Assembly: GCA_938074325.1 (NCBI GenBank)
Contig: CALJFZ010000017.1
Span: 1-64,000 of the forward strand
DNA length: 64,000 nt
Source of the DNA: an uncultured Flavobacteriales bacterium
GTDB taxonomy: Bacteria > Bacteroidota > Bacteroidia > Flavobacteriales_D > Sanyastnellaceae
Direction of reading: 5' to 3'
Shown: piece after piece, positions 43,623 through 53,800 of the stretch
Layout of the letters: every line of letters starts with the position of its first letter
Position numbering within the stretch: position 1 is the first letter of the stretch
Translations under genes and position numbers: made by a program
The notes under the pieces: generated by a model
Database searches by the model: none
What the model was told of the DNA's origin: nothing
What the model saw: only the letters and a program-made list of their open reading frames with translations

Positions 43623-44069
43623 ATGAAAAAGAAAGCTTGGCTGGAAATGATGGACGCCGGTGTTCGGGACGCGTTGAACCGCCTGCAGGCGGACATGACG
43701 GCGCTGCAGGAAAGCCGGCAAGCGGATACCAAAAGTTCCGCTGGGGATAAGCATGAAACAGCTCGTGCCATGGTGGACCAGGAGCTGCACCAATTGAGTC
43801 AGCAACGGGAAAAGGCGCTGCGCAACCAATCGGAGTTGCAGCAATTATCCGATGCGCCGTGCGAAGTTGCAACGCGCGGTGCTGCGGTCGAAACTGATCG
43901 CAGCATCTATTTCATCTCCATTTCATTTGGCAAACTGCCTGCGGAGGATGTGAAGCCTGTCTATGCCCTTTCGCCGGTGTCCCCAGCAGCTCAAGCCATG
44001 CTCGGCAAGCGAGCAGGAGAGGTGTTTGAAATCAACGGCATGAGACACACCATCCTGAAGGTCTACTGA
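43623..44069 (+). CDS. GreA/GreB C-terminal-domain-like protein
   Basis: 148 residues. The first 75 form a highly charged coiled coil (KKAWLEMMDAGVRDALNRL; ALRNQSELQQL). The C-terminal half ends with VYALSPVSPAAQAMLGKRAGEVFEI, which resembles the GreA/GreB C-terminal (FKBP-like) motif SPLGxALLGKxxGD. The arrangement suggests a protein that contacts RNA polymerase in the manner of Gre or Rnk factors. The ATG at 43623 is chosen since the upstream extension to 43521 lies in the divergent promoter gap. Its stop overlaps the convergent beta-mannosidase gene by seven bases. Confidence 0.72.
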   Translation: MKKKAWLEMMDAGVRDALNRLQADMTALQESRQADTKSSAGDKHETARAMVDQELHQLSQQREKALRNQSELQQLSDAPCEVATRGAAVETDRSIYFISISFGKLPAEDVKPVYALSPVSPAAQAMLGKRAGEVFEINGMRHTILKVY

Positions 44070-46621
44070 TACTCGGCAAAATGCTCCACGCTGAGCGCGT
44101 CAGGGGCCAAATTTTGAGAACCGGTGGTTCTGAACCGAAGGGTTTTGGGTTCGTTCGGGAAGAGCATGAACCCGTTTTCTTCGAATTGAACGCCTTCTAG
44201 TTGAAGCCGCACTCCTAGTACTACCTGATCGCATGTCAACACCAAGGAATTGCCTTCCCAAACGGTTTTAATGGTGGCGTCGGGCCAGTCTACTTCGGCG
44301 GGCTTGGCGTGCAGGTGCGTACCTGCGTCCAGATTAATTCCTGAGCCATCAATCCACACCCAGCGCAAGATGCCTTTTGGCGTGTTGAAGGCTTCGCCAA
44401 GTTCCAGGACTTCGTGGGAGAAGGCGGGTAGATCAACTTCAAAACTTTCGACATGCAATGTGTCACCCTGGAAATTGAGTAATGCTACTTGAAGGACGGT
44501 GGATTCCAAGATCTCTGCTGCATCGTTGAAGACAACCAATGATTCTAGGGCGCGCCCGTGAGCCCGTTGAACGCACCGGGGTTTGTTGGCTTGCTGGACG
44601 GCATGGTGCGCCAGTTTCCAACGTCCGAAATAATCTAACGTGGACCACGAGACGGTCGGCCAGACGTCACTCAGCTGCCAATACAAGGAGCCTGCGTACC
44701 GACCCTCGCTGGTTCGATGCCGTTCCAGTGCTTCACGCAATCCCAGCGCCTGCGTCAGTTGGGAAAGGTAGATCCAGCGTTGAAGAGCGGTGTGGCTTTC
44801 GTCGGACGCAGCGGGGTCGGCGGTATAGCGTTTCGCATAAATCCGCATCATGCCCCAGCCGTCCAATCCGGGCTCCAGCCATTCCATCTTGGATCGTTGC
44901 CGGAACTGCAAGGCCTCGTCCTCAAAATGTCGGATGCCCGCGGACGCGAGGGTGCTGGAGTCGGGCAAACTCTGCAGTCCGTATTCGCTGGCAAAACGTC
45001 CCGCATGGCTGGAGAAATAGTCAAAGTCGAGGGTGTCAAACCACACGCGCCATGCGTGCTCGTCGCCAGAAGTCCAGTCTGCATCGCCCTGGGATTGCGT
45101 GGGAAGCAGGGCCAACGGGTCCTCAGAAGGGGAGGAGGGCCAGTAAGTGGTATTGGATTCTCTCGAAACGACAGCGGGTAGCGCCTCGTGGAATACGGAT
45201 GCGTAGGCTCGCTCGGTCGCCACAGAATCTTCTCCGTGCAAGTTGAACGCGTCAGGCCAACCCCAATTTTCCCATGCATGCTTCGATTCGTTGTTTCCGC
45301 ACCACAAGGCGAGTGAAGGGCGGTGGCGCAGGCGTTTGACTTGATGAATGGCTTCTTCAGTCACATTCTCGAGAAACGCACGATCACCGGGTACCATGGC
45401 GCACGCAAACATGAAATCCTGCCAGACCAACAGCCCGGCGGAGTCGCAGAAGTCATAAAATTGCTCGCTGGGGTAGGAGGCTCCGCCCCAGACGCGCACC
45501 ATGTTCATGTTGGCATCCACGGCACTTTGCAGGACAGAACGTTCGCGTTCGCTGCTACGTGCCGTGAAAAAATCCGCAGGAATGGTGTTGGCGCCTCGCG
45601 CTTGAACCGGTTGGCCATTGACCGTGCATTGAAACGATTGTCCCCAACGATCAGGTGTTCGAATCCATTCGATGGTGCGCAACCCAATCTTCCATTCTAC
45701 GGCCTGATATTCCGAGGATGATGGCATCCACCTCAAAAGGTACAAGGGTTGGCCGCCCATGCCAATTGGCCACCACAATTCCGGCACTTCAATGTCGAAA
45801 CGACCACCTTCCGGCAGGGGGGTAGGCGATGAAGTGTGACCACCGGGTGCAATCAATGACCAGGTGCCGTCCGGCCAGCTCCCCGGAGGTGCAAAGGTCA
45901 CCGCTGCCGCTCCGTCGGAGGTCAAGGTGGACTCAATTCGGACGTCGCTAGCGTTGGGTTGATTTCGAGGAAGGATGGTTACAGTTCCAGAGATTCCACC
46001 GGACACCAATCGCGGCCCCCAGTCCCATCCGAAGTGGTAGAAAGGCTTTCGGGTCACGCTGCTGGTCTGTTTCCCGATGGGCTTCATTTCATTGCTCACT
46101 GGAACGAGCCGTGGGTGTTGGTCCAGGCGGTCCTGCCCACGTTTGACGGCCGAGTGTAGGGTCACTTCGATGTCCCATGCGGTGGGGTGCGCAGGTAAGT
46201 TGATTTCGTAAGCGCGGTGAGCGTTGTCGCTTTCGAGAAGAAGGGAGTCATTCACCACCACGCTTGCATACGTGTCCAAGCCCTCGAAACGGATCTTCGA
46301 CTCCCTGGAGTATCCAGCTGTCAATGCCCGTGTCCTGTAGACCCAACTTTGCTCTTCTACCCATTGGAGGGTAGTCTCATTGGTGCCATGATACGGTTCG
46401 GTTATGGAACCATTGGCCAAAAGATCCGTCAAGGCGTCCCCTGGAACGTCAGCGGAGATCCAGTTGTCGGTTAGAGGGTTGTACAATTCCCATTGCAGCG
46501 CCTGAACCGGTTTGGGCTCCGAGATTTGGCAGCCTGGTAGACTGCAGAGGACTGCACAGGCAAAGAATCCAAGCCATGCAAATGGTCTTAAGCCTAGAGG
46601 GGAGTATTGGATTGAATTCAT
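44063..46621 (-). CDS. GH2 beta-mannosidase-type glycosidase, lipoprotein
   Basis: 852 residues. A lipoprotein signal ends LCSLPGC. The jelly-roll, immunoglobulin-like and TIM-barrel domains of GH2 follow: FHFGWDWGPRLV-like segment (YHFGWDWGPRLVSGG), WWPIGMGGQPLYLL, RGANTIPADFF, the acid/base segment LALWCGNNESKHAW, and the nucleophile region FASEYGLQSLP. The WCGNNE and SEYG forms are those of beta-mannosidases rather than beta-galactosidases. It removes terminal beta-mannose in the periplasm or at the surface. Divergent from the GH3 gene by about 110 bases, so probably co-regulated with the glucan locus. Confidence 0.9.
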   Translation of the reverse strand: MNSIQYSPLGLRPFAWLGFFACAVLCSLPGCQISEPKPVQALQWELYNPLTDNWISADVPGDALTDLLANGSITEPYHGTNETTLQWVEEQSWVYRTRALTAGYSRESKIRFEGLDTYASVVVNDSLLLESDNAHRAYEINLPAHPTAWDIEVTLHSAVKRGQDRLDQHPRLVPVSNEMKPIGKQTSSVTRKPFYHFGWDWGPRLVSGGISGTVTILPRNQPNASDVRIESTLTSDGAAAVTFAPPGSWPDGTWSLIAPGGHTSSPTPLPEGGRFDIEVPELWWPIGMGGQPLYLLRWMPSSSEYQAVEWKIGLRTIEWIRTPDRWGQSFQCTVNGQPVQARGANTIPADFFTARSSERERSVLQSAVDANMNMVRVWGGASYPSEQFYDFCDSAGLLVWQDFMFACAMVPGDRAFLENVTEEAIHQVKRLRHRPSLALWCGNNESKHAWENWGWPDAFNLHGEDSVATERAYASVFHEALPAVVSRESNTTYWPSSPSEDPLALLPTQSQGDADWTSGDEHAWRVWFDTLDFDYFSSHAGRFASEYGLQSLPDSSTLASAGIRHFEDEALQFRQRSKMEWLEPGLDGWGMMRIYAKRYTADPAASDESHTALQRWIYLSQLTQALGLREALERHRTSEGRYAGSLYWQLSDVWPTVSWSTLDYFGRWKLAHHAVQQANKPRCVQRAHGRALESLVVFNDAAEILESTVLQVALLNFQGDTLHVESFEVDLPAFSHEVLELGEAFNTPKGILRWVWIDGSGINLDAGTHLHAKPAEVDWPDATIKTVWEGNSLVLTCDQVVLGVRLQLEGVQFEENGFMLFPNEPKTLRFRTTGSQNLAPDALSVEHFAEYQ

Positions 46622-46705
46622 GAAGTCGCAGGTCAAGATAGCGCAAGGTCCACCGAGGTGAAAAAAAATGAATTCCGCCCCCCTAATGATGTCATTTTAT
46701 TCGTG

Positions 46706-46713
46706 TAACTTGC
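46706..46713 (+). promoter_or_regulatory. Candidate -7 box upstream of the GH3 gene
   Basis: TAACTTGC resembles TAnnTTTG with two mismatches and lies 18 bases before the ATG at 46731. If real, translation must begin at 46731, not at the upstream ATG at 46668. Tentative. Confidence 0.25.
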
Positions 46714-46730
46714 ACACCTCAGCCCGCGCA

Positions 46731-49058
46731 ATGATCCGGCTATTCCCCCTCCTTGGAAACGCGCACACCCCTGTGAAATTTTTCGTTCGCTTACTTTATT
46801 GCCTTGGTTTTGCTGCCTTTTTGCTGCAAATCCAAGCATGTAGTGGTGCGCAGGAAGCGGCTCGCGATGAGCAAAGCGTTTTTGTTGACTCGCTATTAGC
46901 GGAGATGAGCCTCGAGGCAAAAGTGGGAGAGATGACCCAACTGACCCTGGGCACCATTCTGCCAAAAGAAGGCAAGCGCATCATTGAGCCTCAACACCTC
47001 GATTCGGCTCTTGCGGAAGAGGCCTTGGTTGAATACGAGGTCGGAAGCATCCTGAACTGCGGGGACCACGCACATTCGCCTGAAAAGTGGCATGAATTCA
47101 TCGAGGGCATCCAGTCATACGCATCCAAAAAAGGCTCCCGAGTTCCCGTTTTGTACGGTGTGGATGCAATCCACGGACCTACCTACACTTCCGGCGGCGT
47201 TTTGGGGCCTCAACAAATTGGACTAGCAGCGACCTGGAACGAGTCGCTCGTCCGGAAAAATGCAGCGGCCACGGCGAGACAAGTAGCAGCATGTGGCATT
47301 CCATGGAATTTCTCACCGGTACTTGACTTGGGGCGGGACCCGCGGTGGCCGCGCTTTTGGGAGACGTTTGGAGAAGATCCCTTGTTGGCATCCCGATTGG
47401 GGGTGGCCATGGTCGAAGGATATCAAAATGGCGATGTCAAATTTGCCGCCACACTCAAGCACTTTTTCGGATACGGATTCACGCTGTCAGGCAAGGACCG
47501 CACGCCGGCTTGGATTCCCGAGCGCGAACTCCGGGAGTACTTCTTGCCTTCTTTCAAGGCAGCCATCGACGCCGGTGCGATGTCCATTATGGTGAACAGT
47601 GGAGAGATCAATGGCATTCCCGTCCATGCAAATCGCTACTTGTTGACGGATCTGCTGCGCGAGGAGTTGGGCTTTCAGGGCGTTGTCGTCTCTGACTGGG
47701 CAGACGTGGCTTACCTCTACACGCGCCACATGGTGGCAGCAGACTACAAGGAGGCGACCCGGTTGGCCATTGAGGCAGGCGTCGACATGGGCATGGTTCC
47801 GGATGATTTTGAATTCACCCAGTCCTTGCTGGAATTGGTGGAGGAAGGAACTATTTCTGAGGATCGCATCGACCTATCAGTTCGACGTATCTTGAACATG
47901 AAGTGGGAGCTTGGACTGTTCGAGACCGGCGGCATTCCTTTGCCTCTTGATAGTTTTCCTTCCAAGGAACAATTTGAAGGGCCTGCGGCGCGCGCTGCAT
48001 TGGAGTCCATCACGTTGCTGAAAAACGAGGGCCAGCATGCCGTTTACCCCGACCAGCCGCTGCTGCCCATCGGCGGGACAGGTAAAATCCTTGTGACCGG
48101 CCCCACGGCGCACAGCCTCAATGCCCTGAATGGAGGGTGGACGGGAACATGGCAAGGGACAGACGCGCGTTTTAATACGCCCGAAAGGCCTCACCTCGTT
48201 GAAGCGATGGACGACCAGTTCGGGGCTGAGCGCATCGTGGATGTTCCCTTGTCCATGGACTTTACGGAAAGTGATATCCAAAACGTCATCCGCAGCATTC
48301 GTCAGAAACGACCCGATTGCGTGGTTCTCGCGTTGGGGGAGATGCCGTATACAGAATTTGTGGGCAACTTGGAAGACCTGAGTCTGTTTGAAAACCAAAA
48401 GGCACTGGTGCGCAGCGTACACGCTTTGGGCGTGCCCATTGTTGGTGTATTCATTGAAGGCCGGCCGCGCACCTTTGCAGATATCGAGCCGATGATGGAT
48501 GCCATTGTTATGGCCTACCTGCCCGGAGACTACGGAGGTCAGGCCATCGCCCAGGTGTTGGATGGGTCATACAATCCAAGTGGACGCCTACCATTTACGT
48601 GGCCTAGGTACCCATCGTCGCACATGACGTACGACTACAAATACGCAGAGCGAGCCAACCCCGGTTCTTCAACTGGAGGGTTTAATCCACAGTACCCCTT
48701 CGGCCATGGCCTGAGCTATTCTGAGGTGGAGTACAGTGATCTTCGATTGGACCAAGCCTCATACTCTGAGGGTGATACCATCACGGGAAGCGTGGCCATC
48801 ACCAACACGGGAGACCGAACCGTCAATGAATTGGTCCTTGTTTATGGACAAGACCACGTGGCTTCGATTACGCCGAGCGTTCGTCGACTTCGGGATTTTG
48901 ACCGCGTGTTTGTTGGACGCGGTGAGACGGTCACCTATGACCTAAAAGTGCCAGTCAGTGCCCTGTCTTTCGTACACACGGACCTCGTGAGCCGGGTGGA
49001 GCGAGGGGTCTTTACCTTACACGTTGGAAGGCTAGGCGTTGACTTTGAAATTGAATGA
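46731..49058 (+). CDS. GH3 beta-glucosidase, probable lipoprotein
   Basis: 775 residues. The signal region (FVRLLYCLGFAAFLLQIQAC) ends in a probable lipobox Cys. The GH3 N-terminal barrel shows MSLEAKVGEMTQLTLG, PVLYGVDAIHGPTYTSGG, GRDPRWPRFWETFGEDP, KHFFGYG and the nucleophile in GVVVSDWADVAYL. The second domain and fibronectin-III-like C-terminus follow (FGHGLSYSEVEYSDLRL; VELGR-like ending). It removes glucose from beta-glucan oligomers. An ATG at 46668 extends the frame by 21 residues without helping the signal peptide. It begins a plus-strand run of seven genes through 57526. Confidence 0.9.
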   Translation: MIRLFPLLGNAHTPVKFFVRLLYCLGFAAFLLQIQACSGAQEAARDEQSVFVDSLLAEMSLEAKVGEMTQLTLGTILPKEGKRIIEPQHLDSALAEEALVEYEVGSILNCGDHAHSPEKWHEFIEGIQSYASKKGSRVPVLYGVDAIHGPTYTSGGVLGPQQIGLAATWNESLVRKNAAATARQVAACGIPWNFSPVLDLGRDPRWPRFWETFGEDPLLASRLGVAMVEGYQNGDVKFAATLKHFFGYGFTLSGKDRTPAWIPERELREYFLPSFKAAIDAGAMSIMVNSGEINGIPVHANRYLLTDLLREELGFQGVVVSDWADVAYLYTRHMVAADYKEATRLAIEAGVDMGMVPDDFEFTQSLLELVEEGTISEDRIDLSVRRILNMKWELGLFETGGIPLPLDSFPSKEQFEGPAARAALESITLLKNEGQHAVYPDQPLLPIGGTGKILVTGPTAHSLNALNGGWTGTWQGTDARFNTPERPHLVEAMDDQFGAERIVDVPLSMDFTESDIQNVIRSIRQKRPDCVVLALGEMPYTEFVGNLEDLSLFENQKALVRSVHALGVPIVGVFIEGRPRTFADIEPMMDAIVMAYLPGDYGGQAIAQVLDGSYNPSGRLPFTWPRYPSSHMTYDYKYAERANPGSSTGGFNPQYPFGHGLSYSEVEYSDLRLDQASYSEGDTITGSVAITNTGDRTVNELVLVYGQDHVASITPSVRRLRDFDRVFVGRGETVTYDLKVPVSALSFVHTDLVSRVERGVFTLHVGRLGVDFEIE

Positions 49059-49081
49059 AAACAAACCTTTAAACCTTTACT

Positions 49082-50824
49082 ATGAAAAACCTTTACGCAT
49101 GCATGATTGCAATGGTTGTTGCGGCCACCTCGTGGGCGCAGTCATCCGTTGTGACATTCAACCTCAACATGGAAAACGAGACTGTTTCTGAAGGAGGTGT
49201 TTACCTCGGCGGTGGCGTCATCGGTGGTCCGACGGAACACCAACTGACTGATCCGGACGGAGACGGAGTATACAGTGTTGACGTGGTCATCGAAAACGGC
49301 ACCACAGGCAACTACATTTTCTTGAACGGAAACTGCCCGGACTGGAGCTGCAAGGAGAACTTGCAGGGCCTGCCTTGCTCTGATCCTGCCAACTGGAATG
49401 ACCGCATCTTGCCTGAAATTAACGGAGATATGACCATTAGCACGTGCTACGGTCAGTGCTCTGAGGATGGCTCTTGCCAAGCGCCACCTCCGGCTTCTGC
49501 TGTGACATTCCGCGTAGACATGTCTGAGTACACCGGCGACTACGGCGTAGTCAACTTGAACGGTAGCTTCAACGGCTGGTGTGGCGGTTGTGCTGAAATG
49601 ACCGACGAGGACGCCGACGGTGTTTACGAACTCGCGGTTGAACTCGACAACGAGATGTCATACGAGTACAAGTTCACCTTGGACGGGTGGAGCACACAAG
49701 AAGAATTTACCGAAGGCGATCCTTGCACCAGCACCATCGACGGGTACACCAACCGTGCGCTGACTACCGGAACGGAGGCCACAGTATTGGACGTGGTCTG
49801 CTATAACTCCTGCTCGGCCTGTGAAGGCTCGGGCGGCGGCGGTGGCGGCGGAAACGATAGCCTGTTCACCCTGACGTTCAATGTTAATATGGAAATGGAA
49901 GATGTAGATCCATCTGGTGTGTACCTCGCTGGAGGTGCAAACTTCGGTGTTCCCGGCGATAACCAAATGACAGACGACGACGGCGATGGCGTTTACAGCA
50001 TCACGTTGGAAGTTGAGGCCGGTTTCAGCAGCTTCTACACCTTTACCAACGGCGCTTGCGGCGACTGGTCTTGCAAGGAGAACCTTGCTGGTTTGCCATG
50101 CGGCGACCCCAACAACTACAACGACCGCTTCTTGCCAGAAGTTACCGGCGACACGGAAGTGAGCACTTGTTTTGGACAGTGCAGCACGGACGGTTCATGT
50201 GAGGTAATCACAGTGGTGCCGGTTACGTTCAAGGTGGATATGAGCGAGCAATTGGTTGTGAGCGGTGTGACCATCTTCGGTGGTTCAATCAACGGTTGGG
50301 ACAACACAGCGACTCCATTGGCGGATGATGACGGTGACGGCATCTACGAAGTGACAGTGGATTTGTTGCCTGGCGGCCACGAATACAAGTTTGTGAACAG
50401 CGGTGTTGAGGAGATTTTTGACCCCATTGTACACGGTGAGTGCACCGTTACGACTGCAGATTCTGTTTACACCAACCGTTACTTGTTCATCGACGAGGAA
50501 GCATCTGTTGAAACCATTGCATACTGCTTCAACTCTTGCGACGTGTGCACACCGGACAACGTCATGGAATTGGGCGGAATGGACTTCCAATTGGTTCCTT
50601 CCGTTACCAACGACATCGTAGAACTGCGCATGCAGGGTGCCAATAATGCTCCTTGCGAGTTGACCGTTGTTTCGTTCAACGGAGCGTTGATCGAGCGCGT
50701 CACATTGCCTGCCAACACGCCTGTTTGGACGTTGGATATGAGTGCAGAAGCGGCCGGCATGTACTTCGTTCAGTTGAACATGAACGGAGTGGTTGCTACC
50801 GAGAAATTGATCAAAGTCCAATAA
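49082..50824 (+). CDS. Secreted tandem CBM-like protein with T9SS type A domain
   Basis: 580 residues. After a signal peptide (MIAMVVAATSWAQ) there are four beta-sandwich modules in an A-B-A-B order. The A modules (about 22-135 and 265-375) share VTFNLNME, DGDGVYSVDV, NCPDWSCKENLQGLPC and STCYGQCSEDGSC. The B modules (about 140-250 and 380-490) share VTFRVDMSE, GSFNGWCGG, YEYKF and a closing CYNSC. A GSGGGGGGG linker separates the two halves. The pattern resembles CBM20/48-like starch- or glucan-binding folds. The end (FQLVPSVTNDIVELRM; GMYFVQLNMNG) is a Por-type sorting domain. It lies 23 bases after GH3 and 52 bases before SusC, so glycan binding is likely. Confidence 0.78.
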   Translation: MKNLYACMIAMVVAATSWAQSSVVTFNLNMENETVSEGGVYLGGGVIGGPTEHQLTDPDGDGVYSVDVVIENGTTGNYIFLNGNCPDWSCKENLQGLPCSDPANWNDRILPEINGDMTISTCYGQCSEDGSCQAPPPASAVTFRVDMSEYTGDYGVVNLNGSFNGWCGGCAEMTDEDADGVYELAVELDNEMSYEYKFTLDGWSTQEEFTEGDPCTSTIDGYTNRALTTGTEATVLDVVCYNSCSACEGSGGGGGGGNDSLFTLTFNVNMEMEDVDPSGVYLAGGANFGVPGDNQMTDDDGDGVYSITLEVEAGFSSFYTFTNGACGDWSCKENLAGLPCGDPNNYNDRFLPEVTGDTEVSTCFGQCSTDGSCEVITVVPVTFKVDMSEQLVVSGVTIFGGSINGWDNTATPLADDDGDGIYEVTVDLLPGGHEYKFVNSGVEEIFDPIVHGECTVTTADSVYTNRYLFIDEEASVETIAYCFNSCDVCTPDNVMELGGMDFQLVPSVTNDIVELRMQGANNAPCELTVVSFNGALIERVTLPANTPVWTLDMSAEAAGMYFVQLNMNGVVATEKLIKVQ

Positions 50825-50847
50825 TCAAAAGGACACACAACCAAAAA

Positions 50848-50860
50848 CCAGCTTTGCTGG
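50848..50860 (+). other. Intercistronic hairpin before SusC
   Basis: CCAGC and GCTGG flank a TTT loop 16 bases upstream of the susC ATG. It lacks a T-run and is too small for a firm terminator. It may modulate read-through or message decay between the CBM-like and SusC genes. Confidence 0.35.
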
Positions 50861-50876
50861 AAAGAACTGAATTCTG

Positions 50877-53800
50877 ATGAAAAAACTGCTTTTAGCATTT
50901 GGATTCATCGGTGCCATCCTGGCGACCTCCTTCTCTCAGGGAAGGATGGTCTCCGGGACGGTGACCGCCGCAGAAGATGGCCTCGGATTACCCGGGGTCA
51001 CGGTGGTTGAGAAAGGGACGCAAAACGCGACCTTTTCGGACATCGATGGAAAATTCACCTTGCCCATTACGAGTGACCAAGCCACACTCGTATTCTCTTT
51101 CATAGGGTACCGGAGCAAGGAGGTGGCTGTAACTGCTGGTCAATCCGCGAACGTTCAATTGGACGCGGATGTCGCCGGGTTAGAGGAGGTGATTGTCGTT
51201 GGTTACGGTAACCAAAAGCGAAGCAAGATTTCCGGAGCGGTCGGTACAATCGACACGAAAGAAATTACATCGTTGCCCGTGCTTCGCACCGAGCAAGCCC
51301 TACAAGGTCGCGCTGCCGGGGTACAGGTGACACAGAATTCAGGCCAGCCTGGTTCGACCCAGTCCATCCGGATTCGAGGTACAGGCTCATTGAACAACGC
51401 CGAGCCGTTGTACGTCATCGACGGCATCCCCAGCGGTGGCATCGATTACTTGAACCCAGCTGATATCGAGTCCATCTCCATCCTGAAGGATGCTGCGTCT
51501 GCAGCCATCTACGGAGCACGTGGAGGGAACGGGGTGGTCTTGATTACCACAAAAACAGGCAGCAAGGGACAGAAACCACAAATCACATACGAGAGCTACT
51601 ATGGTATCCAAGAACCGTGGAAGTACATGGCCTTGTTGAATGCCGAGGAGTATGCGATTCTGATGAACGAAAGCCGCTCCGCCGCCGGACTCGCGCCGCT
51701 CGAAGCACTCAGTAATCCTACTGCACTTGGAGAAGGATTCGACTGGCAGGATGAAATTTTCCAGCGAGCGCCAATGGCGAACCACTCGTTCAGCTTTACG
51801 AAAGGAACGAAGACTTCGTCCACAGCAGTAGGGGGGAGCTACTTTACACAAGACGGCATCATCGGAGGTGAAAAAGGCCGATTTGAACGCTACACCTTCC
51901 GAATCAACACCCGCCAGGACGGCGGTGAACGCTTCCGCATGGGGCAGAACGTGAACTTTACGCACTTGAACCGTTCCGCGCTTGCAGAAAACAACGAGTT
52001 CGCAACCCCCGTGGGGCGTGCGCTCAACATGGATCCCATCACGACCGCACAGCGTCCTGATGGTTCTTACGCATACAGTGAATTCATCGATTCGGACATT
52101 GCCAACCCGGCGAACCAAATCGCCCTGAATAATGATTTTTGGACCACCAACCGATTTGTCGGTTCCACGTTCGCGGAATTCGATATTCTCTCGAACTTGA
52201 AGTTCCGTTCGACGATGTCGGTCGACTTGTCGTTGGGGTCACAACGCATCTTCTTCCCGTCCTATGACTTGGGCATTGGTCCCAATGATCCCAACCGTCC
52301 GGCGTATGAATTCCGCGAGGTCAACTCGTTGGTATTGGGCGAAAACAAGTGGAGCAATTGGCAGTGGGAGAATACGTTGAACTACGAAAAGGAGTTGAAG
52401 AACGGAGACGATCTTCAAGTCATTGCAGGCTACTCTGCGCTCAATAACCTGAGCACCAGTTTTTACGGCTCCCGTGACAGCTTGGCGTCCAACGACGTCA
52501 TGTTCGCCTACTTGAGCAACAGCATGAACAATTCTGAGCAGGCGCCAACTGCGAATGGAGGCGTTTCAGAATCATCGTTCATTGGACAATTTGTTCGTGT
52601 GAACTACAGCCTCGGTGAGGCGTGGTCATTGGCAGGCACCGTGCGCCGCGACGGTTCTTCTCGTTTCGGGGTCAACAACCGGTACGGTATTTTCCCATCC
52701 TTCTCTGCAGCGTACAACATGACGGAATTGCCATGGGTCGCCGAGAAGGACTGGATTGACTTCCTGAAAGTGCGTGCGAGCTGGGGTCAGAACGGTAACG
52801 CCGATGGCATTGGCAACTTCGACTACACGTCGCTCATCTTCAATGGACTGAACTACACGTTCGGAAGCGACCAGGTACAAGTAAACGGTGCAGGCCCGAT
52901 CAATACATCCAATCCCGACCTCAAGTGGGAGACGGTAGAGCAAACCAACATCGGTGTGGACGCTGACTTGTACAAAGGCAAGTTGAACATCGTTGCAGAC
53001 TACTTCGTGAAGAACACCAACGACATGTTGGCCGTGGTTCCACTCCCCGGTGTGGTAGGTTTCTTGCCTTCCGCCACCAATGTCGCTTCGGCGAAGAATT
53101 CAGGTTTTGAGTTCATGGTCAACCACCGCAACAAGAAGGGCTTGATCGAATACGAATTAGGAGGTAATATCTCATTCATTCGTAACGAGGTAACCGACCT
53201 AGGTGAGGGCGGTCAGCCCATTTCGACCGGTTCGGTATTTGGCATCGGCGATTTGGTTTCTTACACCGAAATTGGAATGCCCATTGCGTATTTCTACGGC
53301 TACGAAACGGCAGGAATCTTCCAAACCGATGAAGATGCTGCGGCCTACGAAGCATTGCCAAACGCACAAGCAGGTGATGTTATTTTCGTGGATCAGAACG
53401 GTGACGGCGTCATCGATGCGGATGACAAGACCATGATCGGAAATCCACATCCGGATTTCACGTATGGTTTCAACGCGTCTGTGAATTACAAGGCGTTTGA
53501 TTTCAGCTTGTTCCTTCAAGGCACGCACGGCAACGACGTTTTGAATGGAGTGTTCCGATACGACTTGAACACCACCAACCTCCCAGTTGCGGCGTTGGAG
53601 CGCTGGACAGGCGAGGGGACAAGCGATTTGTACCCGCGCATTTCGCACAGCGACCCCAACCAGAACAACCGTATCTCAGACCGATTCGTAGAGGACGGAT
53701 CGTTCCTGCGCGTCAAGAACGTGCAGTTGGGATACACCTTGCCCGAGAGTGTCATGCAACGTTTGCAGATTGGTAAGTGTCGTGTATATGTGGCGGCGAG

